Part shown: positions 1 to 8,943 of the stretch, one piece after another | Layout: every line of letters begins with the position of its first letter | Position numbering within the stretch: the stretch's first letter is position 1 | NCBI GenBank assembly: GCA_963811365.1 | Contig: CAWEQW010000001.1 | Span: 1-64,000, forward strand | Direction of reading: 5' to 3' | Source: CAWEQW01 sp963811365 | Lineage (GTDB): Bacteria; Actinomycetota; Actinomycetes; Propionibacteriales; Nocardioidaceae | DNA: 64,000 bases | The notes under the pieces: generated by a model | Databases searched by the model: none | Told to the model about the DNA's origin: nothing | The model's input: the letters and a program-made list of their open reading frames with translations, nothing else | Position numbers and translations under genes: made by a program

Positions 1-97
1 CTCCTGGTCGCCGCTACGAGACGGGCATGCGGGGCCGGCCACCTGGTCCGACCGACCGCCACAGGCCGGGCCTGGCCCGTCCCGTACTCCCGACCGG

Positions 98-1186
98 ATG
101 TGGCGCAAGCGCGCGGACATGCTGGTGCACGACCAGGACCCGTACAACGCCGAGCCGCCACCCGCGGTGCTCGGCACCGCGGTCCTCACGCCGGTCGACG
201 CGTTCTACAGCCGCAACCACGGGCCGGTGCCGGACATCGCCCGTGACGACTGGCGACTGCGGGTCGACGGGATGGTCCGCACACCCCTCGAGCTCTCCCT
301 CGCAGAGCTCCGCAGCGAGCACCCGGCCCACACCGTGGTCGCGACCCTCCAGTGCGCGGGCAACCGGCGGGCGGGGCTGATGCGGGTCCGCGACATCCCG
401 GGTCAGGCCCCCTGGCGCGACGGCGCGACCTCGACCGCGCGCTGGACCGGCGTACGGCTCGGCGACGTGCTGCGCCGGGCGGGAATCGCCGAGGAGGCCC
501 GCCACGTCGCCTTCGCGGCCTCTGACGTGTGCTCCTCCCCGGACGAGCCCGCGGAGCCGTACGGCAGCTCGGTGCCGGCGCAGAAGGCGCTCGCCGACGA
601 GGCGCTGCTCGCCTGGGAGATGAACGGCGAGCCGCTCCCCGGCGTGCACGGCGGGCCCGTGCGGGTGCTCGTCCCCGGATACGTCGGTGCCCGCAGCGTC
701 AAGTGGGTCCAGCAGGTGACCGCCCAGGCCGTGGAGTCGGCCAGTCACTTCCAGTCGACGGCGTACCGGCTGCTGCCGGCCGACGCCCACCCGCCCACCG
801 CCGGACCGGGCTTCGCACTCGGGCCGGTGGCCCTGAGCTCGGCCATTCTCGAGCCCGAGGACGGCGCCGTCGTCGCGCCGGGGCGGCTGACCGTCCGCGG
901 CTACGCGCTGGCCGGGGACCACCGGTCGGTGGCTCGGGTGGACGTCTCCGGCGACGGCGGTCGGACCTGGCAGCAGGCGACGCTCGAGGAGTCCCTCGGG
1001 CCGTTCGCCTGGCGGCTGTGGAGTAGCTCGGTGAAGGTGCCGTCGGGCGCCGAGGTCACGATCCTGGCCCGCGCCTGGGACGACACCGGGGCGGTGCAGC
1101 CGGAGCGGGCTGCGTCGGTGTGGAACCCGAAGGGCTACGTGAACCACTCCTGGCCGCGCTGCGCCGTGACCGGGTCGCCCGGCTGA
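98..1186 (+). CDS. Sulfite oxidase-family molybdopterin oxidoreductase
   Basis: This is a 362-residue member of the sulfite oxidase family, whose enzymes use a molybdenum cofactor to oxidise sulfite or related substrates. The pterin-contacting FYSRNHGP motif lies near residues 36-43, and the probable Mo-ligand cysteine is Cys86 in TLQCAGNRR. After the catalytic domain (about 20-230) comes the Ig-like Mo-co dimerisation domain (about 235-355), with the typical SGDGGRTW motif. No signal peptide or haem domain is visible, so a cytosolic, haem-free enzyme is inferred. ATG 98 is the only start that keeps the usual N-terminus, although its ribosome site is weak. The physiological substrate cannot be read from the sequence. 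Confidence 0.88.
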   Translation: MWRKRADMLVHDQDPYNAEPPPAVLGTAVLTPVDAFYSRNHGPVPDIARDDWRLRVDGMVRTPLELSLAELRSEHPAHTVVATLQCAGNRRAGLMRVRDIPGQAPWRDGATSTARWTGVRLGDVLRRAGIAEEARHVAFAASDVCSSPDEPAEPYGSSVPAQKALADEALLAWEMNGEPLPGVHGGPVRVLVPGYVGARSVKWVQQVTAQAVESASHFQSTAYRLLPADAHPPTAGPGFALGPVALSSAILEPEDGAVVAPGRLTVRGYALAGDHRSVARVDVSGDGGRTWQQATLEESLGPFAWRLWSSSVKVPSGAEVTILARAWDDTGAVQPERAASVWNPKGYVNHSWPRCAVTGSPG

Positions 1187-1290
1187 GCCCCGCTGGCCGG
1201 CCGGAGCCGCCGGCACAGCGCACACGCTGCCCGGTTCGCCCCCGGCACGTCCACTCGTCGGTGGCGGTCGTGGCAGGGCATGATGCGCGC

Positions 1291-2556
1291 GTGGACCTGA
1301 TCCTGCGCACCGCCCGGCTGCTCGGCAGCGACTCCCCCGTCGACCTCGGGATCGCGGACGGTCTGCTGGTGGCCGTCGAACCCGGCGCCACCGCGACCGA
1401 GGAGATCGACCTCGAGGGCAGGCTCGTGACGCCGCCGCTCGTCGAGCCGCACATCCACCTCGACGCCGTACTCACCGTCGGCCAGCCGCGTCCGAACACC
1501 TCGGGCTCGCTGTTCGAGGGCATCGCGGTCTGGGCCGAGCGGGTCAAGACGCTGACCGTGGAGGACGTGACCTCGCGGGCCCGCGAGGTCCTGATGTGGC
1601 AGCTCGCCTGCGGCGTCCAGCACGTCCGCAGCCACGTGGACGTCTGCGACCCCGACCTGCGCGCGCTCGAGGCGCTCACCGCGTTGCGCGCCGAGCTGCA
1701 CGGGCTGGTCGACCTCCAGCTGGTCGCGTTCCCGCAGCAGGGGATCTTCGGGTTCGACGGCGGACCAGAGCTGATGCGCCGGGCGGTCGAGCGTGGCGCG
1801 GACGTCGTCGGCGGGATCCCGCACTTCGAGCTGACCCGCGAGGACGGGGTGGAGTCGGTTCGCTTCGTCTTCGACCTCGCCGAGGAGGCGGGCCTCCGCA
1901 TCGACATCCACTGCGACGAGACCGACGACGACCACGCCCGGTTCGTGGAGGTGATGGCCGCCGAGACCATCAAGCGCGACATGGCCGGCCGGGTCACCGC
2001 CAGCCACACCACGGCGATGCACTCCTACAACAACGCCTACGCCGGGCGGCTGATCGGCAACATCGCCCGAGCCGGCCTGCACATGGTCACCAACCCGCTC
2101 GACAACGCCGTGCTGCAAGGTCGGTTCGACACCGGTCCGGTACGCCGCGGCCACACCCGCGTGAAGCAGCTGCTGGCGGCTGGGGTCAACGTGGCGGTCG
2201 GACACGACTCGGTGATGGACCCGTGGTACCCGCTGGGGTACGGCGACCCGGTGCAGGCTGCGTTCGTGCTGGCCCACCTCGGGCACATGAGCGGCGCGGA
2301 GGAGCTGCCGTACCTGCTCGAGATGGTGACGACCAACCCGGCGAGGGCGCTCGGCGTGGACGCGGGCGGCGTACGGCTGGGCGGCCCCGCGGACCTCGTC
2401 GTGTTCGACGCCCGCACTCCCGAGGACGCGATCCGGCTGGTGTCCCCGCGCTACCTGGTGATGCGCGGCGGCCAGGTGGTCGCCCGGACCGAGCCGGCCC
2501 GGACGACCGTCACCGTGGGCGGGCAGACCCGGCGCGTGGAGTTCCGCCGCCCGTGA
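1291..2556 (+). CDS. Cytosine deaminase-like amidohydrolase
   Basis: This 421-residue amidohydrolase belongs to the CodA/cytosine deaminase group, which hydrolyses cytosine to uracil and ammonia at a metal centre. Metal ligands fit the family: HxH in EPHIHLDA (His54/His56), HCDE near 207-210, His239 in TASHTTAMHS, and the Asp of VGHDSVMDPW. Length matches CodA (about 427). The GTG at 1291 gives the usual VDLILRxARL start; in-frame GTGs at 1261 and 1270 are alternatives. It ends tail-to-tail, 4 bp from a cytosine/purine permease on the other strand, which supports a nucleobase-salvage role. Related deaminases act on isocytosine or creatinine, so the exact substrate is inferred. Confidence 0.85.
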   Translation: MDLILRTARLLGSDSPVDLGIADGLLVAVEPGATATEEIDLEGRLVTPPLVEPHIHLDAVLTVGQPRPNTSGSLFEGIAVWAERVKTLTVEDVTSRAREVLMWQLACGVQHVRSHVDVCDPDLRALEALTALRAELHGLVDLQLVAFPQQGIFGFDGGPELMRRAVERGADVVGGIPHFELTREDGVESVRFVFDLAEEAGLRIDIHCDETDDDHARFVEVMAAETIKRDMAGRVTASHTTAMHSYNNAYAGRLIGNIARAGLHMVTNPLDNAVLQGRFDTGPVRRGHTRVKQLLAAGVNVAVGHDSVMDPWYPLGYGDPVQAAFVLAHLGHMSGAEELPYLLEMVTTNPARALGVDAGGVRLGGPADLVVFDARTPEDAIRLVSPRYLVMRGGQVVARTEPARTTVTVGGQTRRVEFRRP

Positions 2557-2560
2557 CGCC

Positions 2561-3987
2561 TCAGGCCGGGATCACCATCGACTCGTCGCGGGTGTCCCCC
2601 TGGAGCCGGAAGAACACCGTGTAGAGCAGTCCGGCCAGCACGAAGCCCACCTCGAAGGCGATGTCGCCGAAGGCAGGGTGCGCCTTGGGCACCACGCCGA
2701 CGTACTGCACCTGGTTGGCGAACAGCCAGATCGAGACGACCATCGCCACGACCATCGCCACGAAACCCGCCCACGGGTTGTGCCTCTTGTCGAAGAGGAA
2801 GCCGTCGACCCGGTGCCTGCGGCGCAGGGCTACGTCGGCGAAGTACACGCCGAGCCAGGGACCGATCCAGTACGCGATGACGAGCAGGAAGTTCTCGTAC
2901 TTCGACACGTCCGCGAGCCCGTTCCATGCCACGAACCCGCCGAGCACCCCGAAGACGACCGCGACGATCGCCCGCCGCAGCGCCAGCGGCAGCCGGATGC
3001 CCAGCGCGAGGAACGACATCGTCCCGGAGTAGACGTTGATCGCGTTGGCCGAGATGGCGCCGATCACGATGGCCAGCAGCACGAGCTTGCCGACGAAGGT
3101 CGGCATCGAGTGGATGAACGCGTCGGTCGGTGTGGCGTTCTCGGGGGCCGCGATGGTGGCGGAGAGCGCACCCAGCACCTCGAGCACCGAGCAGGAGACG
3201 AACACGCCCAGCCCCGCCCACAGCGCCGTCGCCTTCTTGTCGACGTCCACCGGGAGGTACCGGGTGTAGTCGGAGGCGTACGGGTTCCAGCCCGCGGCGT
3301 AGCCGAAGGCGGCGCCGAGGGTGACCAGGAAGCCACCGATGCCACCGTCGCCGGCCGCGGCGCCCGGGTCGGCCTTGGGGACCACCACGACCAGGGCGGC
3401 CAGGAACGCCACCGCGAGCAGCGGGAAGGCGATCCGCTCGAAGGCGTGCACGAAGTTGTGGCCGAAGAACGCGATGATGATCTGCGCGACCACGACGATG
3501 AGCAGGGCGAGCCTCGCGCTCATCCCGGTGAGGCTGGCGAGCGCGAACGCGCCGCTCACGCTGTTCACCGCGAACCAGCCCACACCGGCGATGACCGCGT
3601 TCAGGCCGGCGGGGAGGATGTTGCCGCGGAAGCCGAACGGGATCCGCGAGAGCACCATCTGCGGCACGCCGAAGAGCGGGCCCCGGACGCCGAGCAGTCC
3701 GTGGACAGGCTGCCCAGGAGGTTGCCGAGCACGATCGCGGCCACGGCCTGCCAGACCGTGAGGCCGAAGTAGAGCACCGAGATCACGCCGACGAAGACGG
3801 TGGCGAACTCCAGGTTCGGCGACATCCACGTCCAGAAGAGCTTGTCGGGGGTGCCGTGCCGGTCCGCCAGCGGGATGAACTCGGCACCGCCGGGCTCGAT
3901 CGCCGCGACCTTCGCACCGTAGTCGCCCTCGCGGACCTCTGCCAGCACGCTCCCCGGGGTACCGAGCCCGTTGTCTGTCGACGTCAT
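2561..3987 (-). CDS. NCS1-family cytosine/purine permease (one frameshift)
   Basis: This is a CodB-like nucleobase:cation symporter of the inner membrane. Translation from ATG 3987 (MTSTDNG, after AAAGGCAGG) gives the N-terminal NCS1 signature with the first membrane segments. Near position 3700 the frame changes, and the remaining roughly ten membrane segments are read in another frame down to the stop at 2561. Restoring one C in a short C run (TCCAC to TCCCAC) rejoins them as a protein of about 475 residues, with continuous family sequence (LGSLSHGLLGVRG). It is either a sequencing error or a fresh null mutation. The neighbouring cytosine deaminase suggests that cytosine is the transported substrate. 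Confidence 0.83.
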
Positions 3988-4462
3988 GGACCTGCCTTTC
4001 AAGCAGGAGGGGTTCCGGATCAGCCGCAGAGTACCGGCGTCATGTGACGTCCGTGTTGCGGCCCACCGCCGGGGCCCTGCGCTGAGACCGTACGGCGTGC
4101 GGCCCGCCGGTGCCACTGGCCGGCGCTCAAGCTCAGACCCCGAGCACCTCGCGGATCGGGTCGATCGCGAAGTACACGACGAACAGCGCGGACACCACCC
4201 ACATGATCGGGTGCACGTCTCGCGGCCTGCCCCGAGGCTCAGGAAGGAGCGCAATGCCCTCTCGAGTGAAGCCGGCGGACGCCGGCAGTCGCTGGGACGC
4301 GAGGTTGCGCGGCACGACCCACGCCTCAACGGGAGCCACCCGTCATCGTTGAGCGCGCACGCGACCGCAACGGCCGCAGCCTGCCCCCGTCAGTCAGTGG
4401 TGGATCGGGGTAGCACAGGCTGAGTCGGCCGACCGCACAGTCGCGACGCGACGTGCCGGCTC
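3988..4462 (-). other. Gene-poor stretch; possible 27-codon membrane peptide
   Basis: No convincing gene is visible in these 475 bp. On the minus strand, GTG 4211 to the stop at 4131 could encode a 26- to 27-residue peptide with one hydrophobic segment (IMWVVSALFVVYFAIDPI). It has no clear ribosome-binding site and no family I recognise, so I do not call it a gene. The stretch includes the leader of the permease gene. Confidence 0.3.
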
Positions 4463-4624
4463 TTACCGGCTCCGGGTCGCGCTGGCGTAGAGCTGACCGG
4501 CAATCAGGACGCTGGCGACGGCATAGATCTGGTAGAAGAGCGAGCCGGACGCGAGCGCCAGAGCGAACATCACAGAGGCCGCCAGCAGAAGGGCCGTGGC
4601 GATCCCCTTCGAGACACCGAACAT
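4463..4624 (-). CDS. Small membrane protein, 53 residues
   Basis: This short gene starts at ATG 4624 behind a good ribosome site (GGGAGGAA, about 8 bases upstream) and ends with TAA at 4463. The 53-residue product has two hydrophobic segments (about 7-26 and 30-46), separated by a short SGSLFYQ turn, and ends in a basic ATRSR tail. This is typical of a small two-helix membrane protein. Codon third positions are G/C rich, as in real genes nearby. I do not recognise a family and propose no function. It lies upstream of, and divergent from, the patatin-like gene. Confidence 0.6.
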   Translation of the reverse strand: MFGVSKGIATALLLAASVMFALALASGSLFYQIYAVASVLIAGQLYASATRSR

Positions 4625-4856
4625 CGCTCAGCATTCCTCCCTGTCCCCTTGTCCCATTGTCGAAGCCCGGTCGGTCCGGCCGCATGACGCGATGGGGGGT
4701 AAACGACTCGTCGTCGAGCCACCCCTTGTCGGACAAGTTCGGTTCGCCCGCTTGTATCCCGGAACAGGGCCGTGCACCCAGCCTGTATCACGTTCCGGAC
4801 TGCGGGATACCTCAAGTCGTGCCCCCGCGTCCCCACCCGCGTCCGGCCGGCGCCCG

Positions 4857-5927
4857 ATGACCCGCGTCGGCCTTGTCCTCGGCGCCGGCGGGGTCGTCGG
4901 GCAGGCGTACCACACCGGCGTGCTCGCCGCCCTGGAGCACGACCTCGGATGGGACCCGCGCGCTGCCGACGTGATCGTGGGGACGTCGGCCGGATCGGTC
5001 ACCGGGACCCTGCTCCGCAGCGGCGTCCCTGCCAGCGAGCTCGCAGCCTGGACCGTCAGGGCGCCAGTGACCGCCGAGGGGGAGCTGCTGCACGACCTGT
5101 TCGGCGACGAGAGCCCCGACTTCCGCCCCTTCCGCTTCCGCCACGTCATCCGGCACCTGCCCCGCCTCCCAGGTCCGCCGATGATCGCCTCGGCGCTCGC
5201 GCGGCCGTGGAAGTTCCGCCCCTCGGCGGCGGCGGTCGCCCTGCTGGGGTCCGGAGACCTGCAGATCACCGAGCAGCTCGGCGCCTTGCGCGAGATCGAG
5301 GACCGCTCCCGGCCCGAGGACCCGCTGTGGATCTGTGCCGTGCGGCGTCAGGACGGCCGGCGCGTGGTGTTCGGCCGGCCGGGCACACCCCGCGCGCCGC
5401 TGCACCTTGCCGTCGCCGCCTCGTGTGCGATCCCCGGCTACTTCGCGCCGGTGACCATCGGCGGCCAGCAGTACGTCGACGGTGGCGCCCACTCTCCGAC
5501 GAACGCCGCCGTGCTGCGCAGCCAGGACCTCGACCTGGTGATCGTCGTCTCGCCGATGTCCGGCCCGGCCAGGCTGCCGCTGGACCCCTACGGAGTCACC
5601 CGCTGGAACGCTGCCCGCCACGCCCGGCGCGAGGTGGCCGCGCTCCGCGCCCGCGGCATCCGCGTCGTGACGTTCCGCCCGGGCGCGTGGGAGCAGGAGG
5701 TCATGGGCAACGACTTCATGAGCGCGGAGCGGCTCGACGAGGTCGTGCAGCGGTCGTTCCTCGCGGCCGGGGCCTACGCCGCCCGGCCGCAGAACCGCAG
5801 GCTGCTCGAGCGGCTGCGGGTTGAAGGCGACGACTTCCCAGCAGTCAAGGATCTTGCTGGGAAGTCGTCCGGAGGCTCCGACAGCGCGGGACGGGGGATA
5901 GACCGCACTGGCGAAACCCCCCGCTGA
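4857..5927 (+). CDS. Patatin-like phospholipase
   Basis: This 356-residue patatin-family serine lipase/esterase would hydrolyse acyl esters of phospholipids or related lipids with a Ser-Asp dyad. The oxyanion loop GAGGVVG lies at residues 8-14, the nucleophile elbow GTSAG (Ser about 43) follows, and the dyad Asp is in YVDGGAHSPTN near 205, the DGG motif of the family. No signal peptide or membrane segment is seen, so a cytosolic enzyme is inferred. ATG 4857 is chosen because it sits directly before the conserved RVGLVLGAGG strand. The last 35 or so codons are low-complexity and contain a perfect 15-bp inverted repeat (5829-5869), so the true functional C-terminus may be shorter. Confidence 0.87.
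   Translation: MTRVGLVLGAGGVVGQAYHTGVLAALEHDLGWDPRAADVIVGTSAGSVTGTLLRSGVPASELAAWTVRAPVTAEGELLHDLFGDESPDFRPFRFRHVIRHLPRLPGPPMIASALARPWKFRPSAAAVALLGSGDLQITEQLGALREIEDRSRPEDPLWICAVRRQDGRRVVFGRPGTPRAPLHLAVAASCAIPGYFAPVTIGGQQYVDGGAHSPTNAAVLRSQDLDLVIVVSPMSGPARLPLDPYGVTRWNAARHARREVAALRARGIRVVTFRPGAWEQEVMGNDFMSAERLDEVVQRSFLAAGAYAARPQNRRLLERLRVEGDDFPAVKDLAGKSSGGSDSAGRGIDRTGETPR
5829..5869. repeat. Perfect 15-bp inverted repeat inside the patatin 3' end
   Basis: The arms GACGACTTCCCAGCA (5829-5843) and its exact complement (5855-5869) are separated by 11 bases. It could act as a hairpin terminator without a U-tract, but it lies within the open frame, 58 bases before the stop codon. Confidence 0.75.
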
Positions 5928-6073
5928 CAAGACTAGACCAGACCCTCGACGGCGTCGGGCGAACTCCGCAAGCCGATCCTCGCACGGCCCATCACACGCA
6001 GAGCCGGTGAGCTGTCCCCCGCTAGGTGCCTCTGGACGCGCGAGCGCCGGCTGCCGAGCGGCTACGCTCAGGC

Positions 6074-6406
6074 ATGGCGTACGACGAGGAGCTCGCCGAC
6101 CGCGTCCGAGAGCTGGTCGAGGACGAGGACGGGCTGACCGAGCAGCGCATGTTCGGCGGGCTGGCGTTCCTGCTCCACGGGAACATGGCGGTGAGCGCGA
6201 GCAACCGGGGCGGTCTGCTGCTGCGCGTCGACCCCGCGGAGACGTCCTCGCTCGTGGAGCACGCGGGAGTCAGCCGCTTCGTGATGCGGGACCGCGAAAT
6301 GGATGGCTGGCTGCACGTCGGGGCCGACGTCGTCGGCACGCGCGAGGAGCTGGAGTCGTGGACGTCCCGGGGTGTGACGTACGCCCGCTCCCTGCCTCCG
6401 AAGTGA
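6074..6406 (+). CDS. TfoX N-terminal-domain protein
   Basis: This 110-residue protein matches the TfoX-N domain over nearly its whole length, from MAYDEELADRVRELV through the diagnostic EQRMFGGLAFLLHGNM to the C-terminal LESWTSRGVTYARSLPPK. In gammaproteobacteria TfoX promotes competence. The stand-alone actinobacterial versions have no established role, so none is assigned. ATG 6074 begins at the conserved N-terminus. The stop overlaps the GTG start of the next gene (GTGA at 6403-6406), which indicates translational coupling with the CPBP membrane protein. Confidence 0.85.
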   Translation: MAYDEELADRVRELVEDEDGLTEQRMFGGLAFLLHGNMAVSASNRGGLLLRVDPAETSSLVEHAGVSRFVMRDREMDGWLHVGADVVGTREELESWTSRGVTYARSLPPK

Positions 6407-7125
6407 CGCCACAGCTCTCGGCGCGTGCTCGACGGCTCCTGGACGCGCGGCGGTCCTTCGTCCTGGCCGTGGCGGTCCTGGCGCTGTTCAACGTGGCGCG
6501 GGCGCTGGGGCTGCTCGGCCCGCCCGTCGTGTCGGCGACCCTGCTCACGCTGGCGATGGTGCTCCTCGCCTGGACGTCCGGGGCGAGCCTGGGCGATCTC
6601 GGCCTGGCGCGGGGAAGCTGGGCGTCCGGGCTGCGCTGGGGCGCTGCAGCGTTCGGCCTGGTGCTCGTCGTGCTGGTTGCCGCCGCGGCCGTCCCGACCA
6701 CGAACGCCTTCCTGCACGACTCCCGCGCCGACATCTCCTCAAGCCGGTTGTTCGGCGAGCTCATCGTCTCGGTCACCCTCGTGACCGCGGTCCCGGAGGA
6801 GCTCGCGTTCCGGGGCGTGCTGCTGGGCTCGGCGCTACGGCTCTGGGGTCCCGTCCGCGCCAGCGTCGTGACATCGTTGCTCTTCGGGCTCTGGCACGTC
6901 GCGCCGACGCTGCGCACCATGGGCGGCAACGCCGCCGTCAGCAGCGCCTCGACGTCCCTCCCGGGCCAGGTCGGCATCGTGCTCGGCGCGGTCGCCGCCA
7001 CGGCAGCGGCGGGGCTGGTGTTCTGCTGGCTACGGCTGCGGTCGCGCAGCCTGCTGGCCCCGGTGCTGGCCCACGTCGCCACCAACGGGCTCGGCCTCGC
7101 GGTCGCCTGGTTCGCGGTGCACTAG
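6403..7125 (+). CDS. CPBP-family intramembrane metalloprotease
   Basis: This 240-residue multi-pass membrane protein belongs to the CPBP (CAAX protease/bacteriocin-processing, Abi) family of glutamate-type intramembrane proteases. The catalytic EExxxR motif is present as EELAFRG (Glu132, Glu133, Arg137), followed by FGLWH (His165) and a final LAHVATN motif near residue 226. About seven hydrophobic segments are visible. The start is the GTG at 6403, overlapping the TfoX-N stop by 4 bases; the open frame further upstream is antisense-like filler. The gene ends 4 bases inside the convergent hydrolase gene. The substrate is unknown. Confidence 0.85.
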   Translation: MTPQLSARARRLLDARRSFVLAVAVLALFNVARALGLLGPPVVSATLLTLAMVLLAWTSGASLGDLGLARGSWASGLRWGAAAFGLVLVVLVAAAAVPTTNAFLHDSRADISSSRLFGELIVSVTLVTAVPEELAFRGVLLGSALRLWGPVRASVVTSLLFGLWHVAPTLRTMGGNAAVSSASTSLPGQVGIVLGAVAATAAAGLVFCWLRLRSRSLLAPVLAHVATNGLGLAVAWFAVH

Positions 7126-8915
7126 CGCGGCAGAGCGCTGACGACCTTGCGCACCTCGGTCAGCTCCTGTGGCGTCGCGCCCGCGGGCCGCAGCACGGCG
7201 TTCCACCCGTCGACGTACTCCCCCACGTAGTTGTGGCCGTGGCCGGCCGGGACGCCCGTGGCGAACGGCAGGTCCGCGGTCACCTGCCAGAACGTGACGA
7301 ACGGCATCCACACCATGCCGTGCAGGACGAGGACGTCGCTTCCCGGCTGTTCGCCGATCCAGTCCGGCTCTCCGAAGACGAGCCGCGGGGTCCACCAGAC
7401 GATGGGGTCGGAGGGGTGCAGCAGGTAGAGCACCCGAGTGCCGGACCACGGTCTGTTCGTCGGCACCACGGGGCGCTGCGGGTCGTTGGCGAAGCGCACG
7501 ATCCGGCCGTGCTGGTAGACCGGCTGCACCTCGGGGCTGCCCGGCTGGCGGTTGTCGACGAACTGCCGGAACAGCGTGTTGAAGTTCGGTGGCCCCGTGA
7601 ACAGCACGCCGCTGGTGAGGTTCGACATCGAGTACTCGCCGCTGAACGCGGTCTCGCCTCCGAAGGACCCGAGGCTCTCCCCGGCCACGAAGACCCGCGG
7701 CCGGTGCTTCGGGGGCAGCTTCAGCCAGGAGCCGTAGATCGCGTCGAACAGCGCCCGCCCGGCGTCGCGTGCGTTCGACTGGTCCACGAGGAAGGAGATC
7801 CACGAGGGCAGGTAGGAGTACTGGATCGACACGGTGGCCGCGTCGCCGCCGGTGAGGTACTCGAAGGAGTCCACCATCGCCGGGTCGACCCAGCCGCTTC
7901 CGGTGGTGGTCACCACGAGCAGGTTCTTGCGCTGGAAGCCGCCCGCCCGTTCCAGGTCCTGCACCGCAAGCCGCGCCCGCGCCTCTGCGGAGCCCGCCGA
8001 CTCCAGCCCCGCGTACGTCCGGACCGGCTCCACGGCCGGCTTGCCGGTCACGGCCTCGATCTGGTGGCTGGTGGGGCCGAGACCGGTGAACTTGCGGCCC
8101 TGGAGGCCGAGTGTGCTCCACGGGATGAGCGAACCCGGACCGCCGGACCGGAGGCTCGACGTCGGCTGGTGCACCCCCGCGGGGGTGGTGCCGTTCTTCA
8201 CCGAGAAGGCCGAGTTGGCGGCGTTCACCAGTCCGTCGAGCAGCAGGCCGGTGACCAGCAGGTAGACCACCCCGGCGACGAGGATCCAGCCGACGGCGTT
8301 GGCCGCCCGGCGTCCCATCCAGCGGGCGAGCAGTCGAGCGACCGCGTGGTAGGCCCGGCGGAGCCCCCGGCTGACCATCAGCAGCAGCCAGAAGACCAGA
8401 GCCGCCACGAGCGGCGAGGCGATGACCAGGGGGATGCTGTAGTCGCTCACCCCCATCCGGTCGCGGACCTGCACCTGCCAGTACTGCCCGAGGGCGAACG
8501 AGGCCACCAGCAGCACCGCGCCCGCGATCGCGAACGTCCGCCATGCCCAGGTCCTCGGGGTGCGCGGCGGCCGGTCCGGGAACGCCCGCCAGATCGCGGC
8601 CGCGAGAACGCCGAGGCCGTAGCCGATCGCCCCGGTGATCCCCCACACCAGGCCCTGGGTGACGCCGCTGCGCGGGAGCAGGGACGGCGTGAACGACAGG
8701 CACGAGAAGACCAGAGCGCCCCAGAGCCCGGGCAGCGTCAGAGAGTGCACCCACCGCGTGCCCCACCGCGGCCGTCTCTGGTCGGGCTGGGCCTGTGGAG
8801 CACGGTCGGGAGGGGTCTCGGGCCGGGCCCCGCCCTCAGGGGCGGGCTCGGCCGCACGAATCACGGGCACATCTGCCATCGAACGACTGCGCGGAGCACC
8901 CGGCATCCCCCTCAT
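7122..8915 (-). CDS. Membrane-anchored alpha/beta hydrolase (Abhydrolase_9 type)
   Basis: This protein of up to 597 residues has a Pro/Arg-rich N-terminus, then four or five membrane segments (about 60-250), then a conserved C-terminal alpha/beta-hydrolase domain. The fold matches the actinobacterial family with an Abhydrolase_9 N-terminal membrane region and catalytic C-terminal region. The probable nucleophile is in VAGESLGSFGG (GxSxG type), and VVTTTGSGWVDP and VSIQYSYLPSW are typical of the family. The start is uncertain: ATG 8915, 8903 and 8879 are all in frame, none with a strong ribosome site; ATG 8879 (MADVPV) looks equally natural. No substrate is known for this group. Confidence 0.82.
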   Translation of the reverse strand: MRGMPGAPRSRSMADVPVIRAAEPAPEGGARPETPPDRAPQAQPDQRRPRWGTRWVHSLTLPGLWGALVFSCLSFTPSLLPRSGVTQGLVWGITGAIGYGLGVLAAAIWRAFPDRPPRTPRTWAWRTFAIAGAVLLVASFALGQYWQVQVRDRMGVSDYSIPLVIASPLVAALVFWLLLMVSRGLRRAYHAVARLLARWMGRRAANAVGWILVAGVVYLLVTGLLLDGLVNAANSAFSVKNGTTPAGVHQPTSSLRSGGPGSLIPWSTLGLQGRKFTGLGPTSHQIEAVTGKPAVEPVRTYAGLESAGSAEARARLAVQDLERAGGFQRKNLLVVTTTGSGWVDPAMVDSFEYLTGGDAATVSIQYSYLPSWISFLVDQSNARDAGRALFDAIYGSWLKLPPKHRPRVFVAGESLGSFGGETAFSGEYSMSNLTSGVLFTGPPNFNTLFRQFVDNRQPGSPEVQPVYQHGRIVRFANDPQRPVVPTNRPWSGTRVLYLLHPSDPIVWWTPRLVFGEPDWIGEQPGSDVLVLHGMVWMPFVTFWQVTADLPFATGVPAGHGHNYVGEYVDGWNAVLRPAGATPQELTEVRKVVSALPR

Positions 8916-8943
8916 GGGGTGAGAGGGGGTGCCGGTTCACAGC

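Noticed and set aside
2678..3772. Long open frame opposite the permease gene
   Set aside because: It is a His/Arg/Asp-rich antisense frame produced by high GC; the opposite strand encodes clear NCS1 permease sequence.
4131..4211. Short hydrophobic peptide frame on the minus strand
   Set aside because: It has one possible membrane segment, but no convincing ribosome site or homologue, and it lies in the permease leader.
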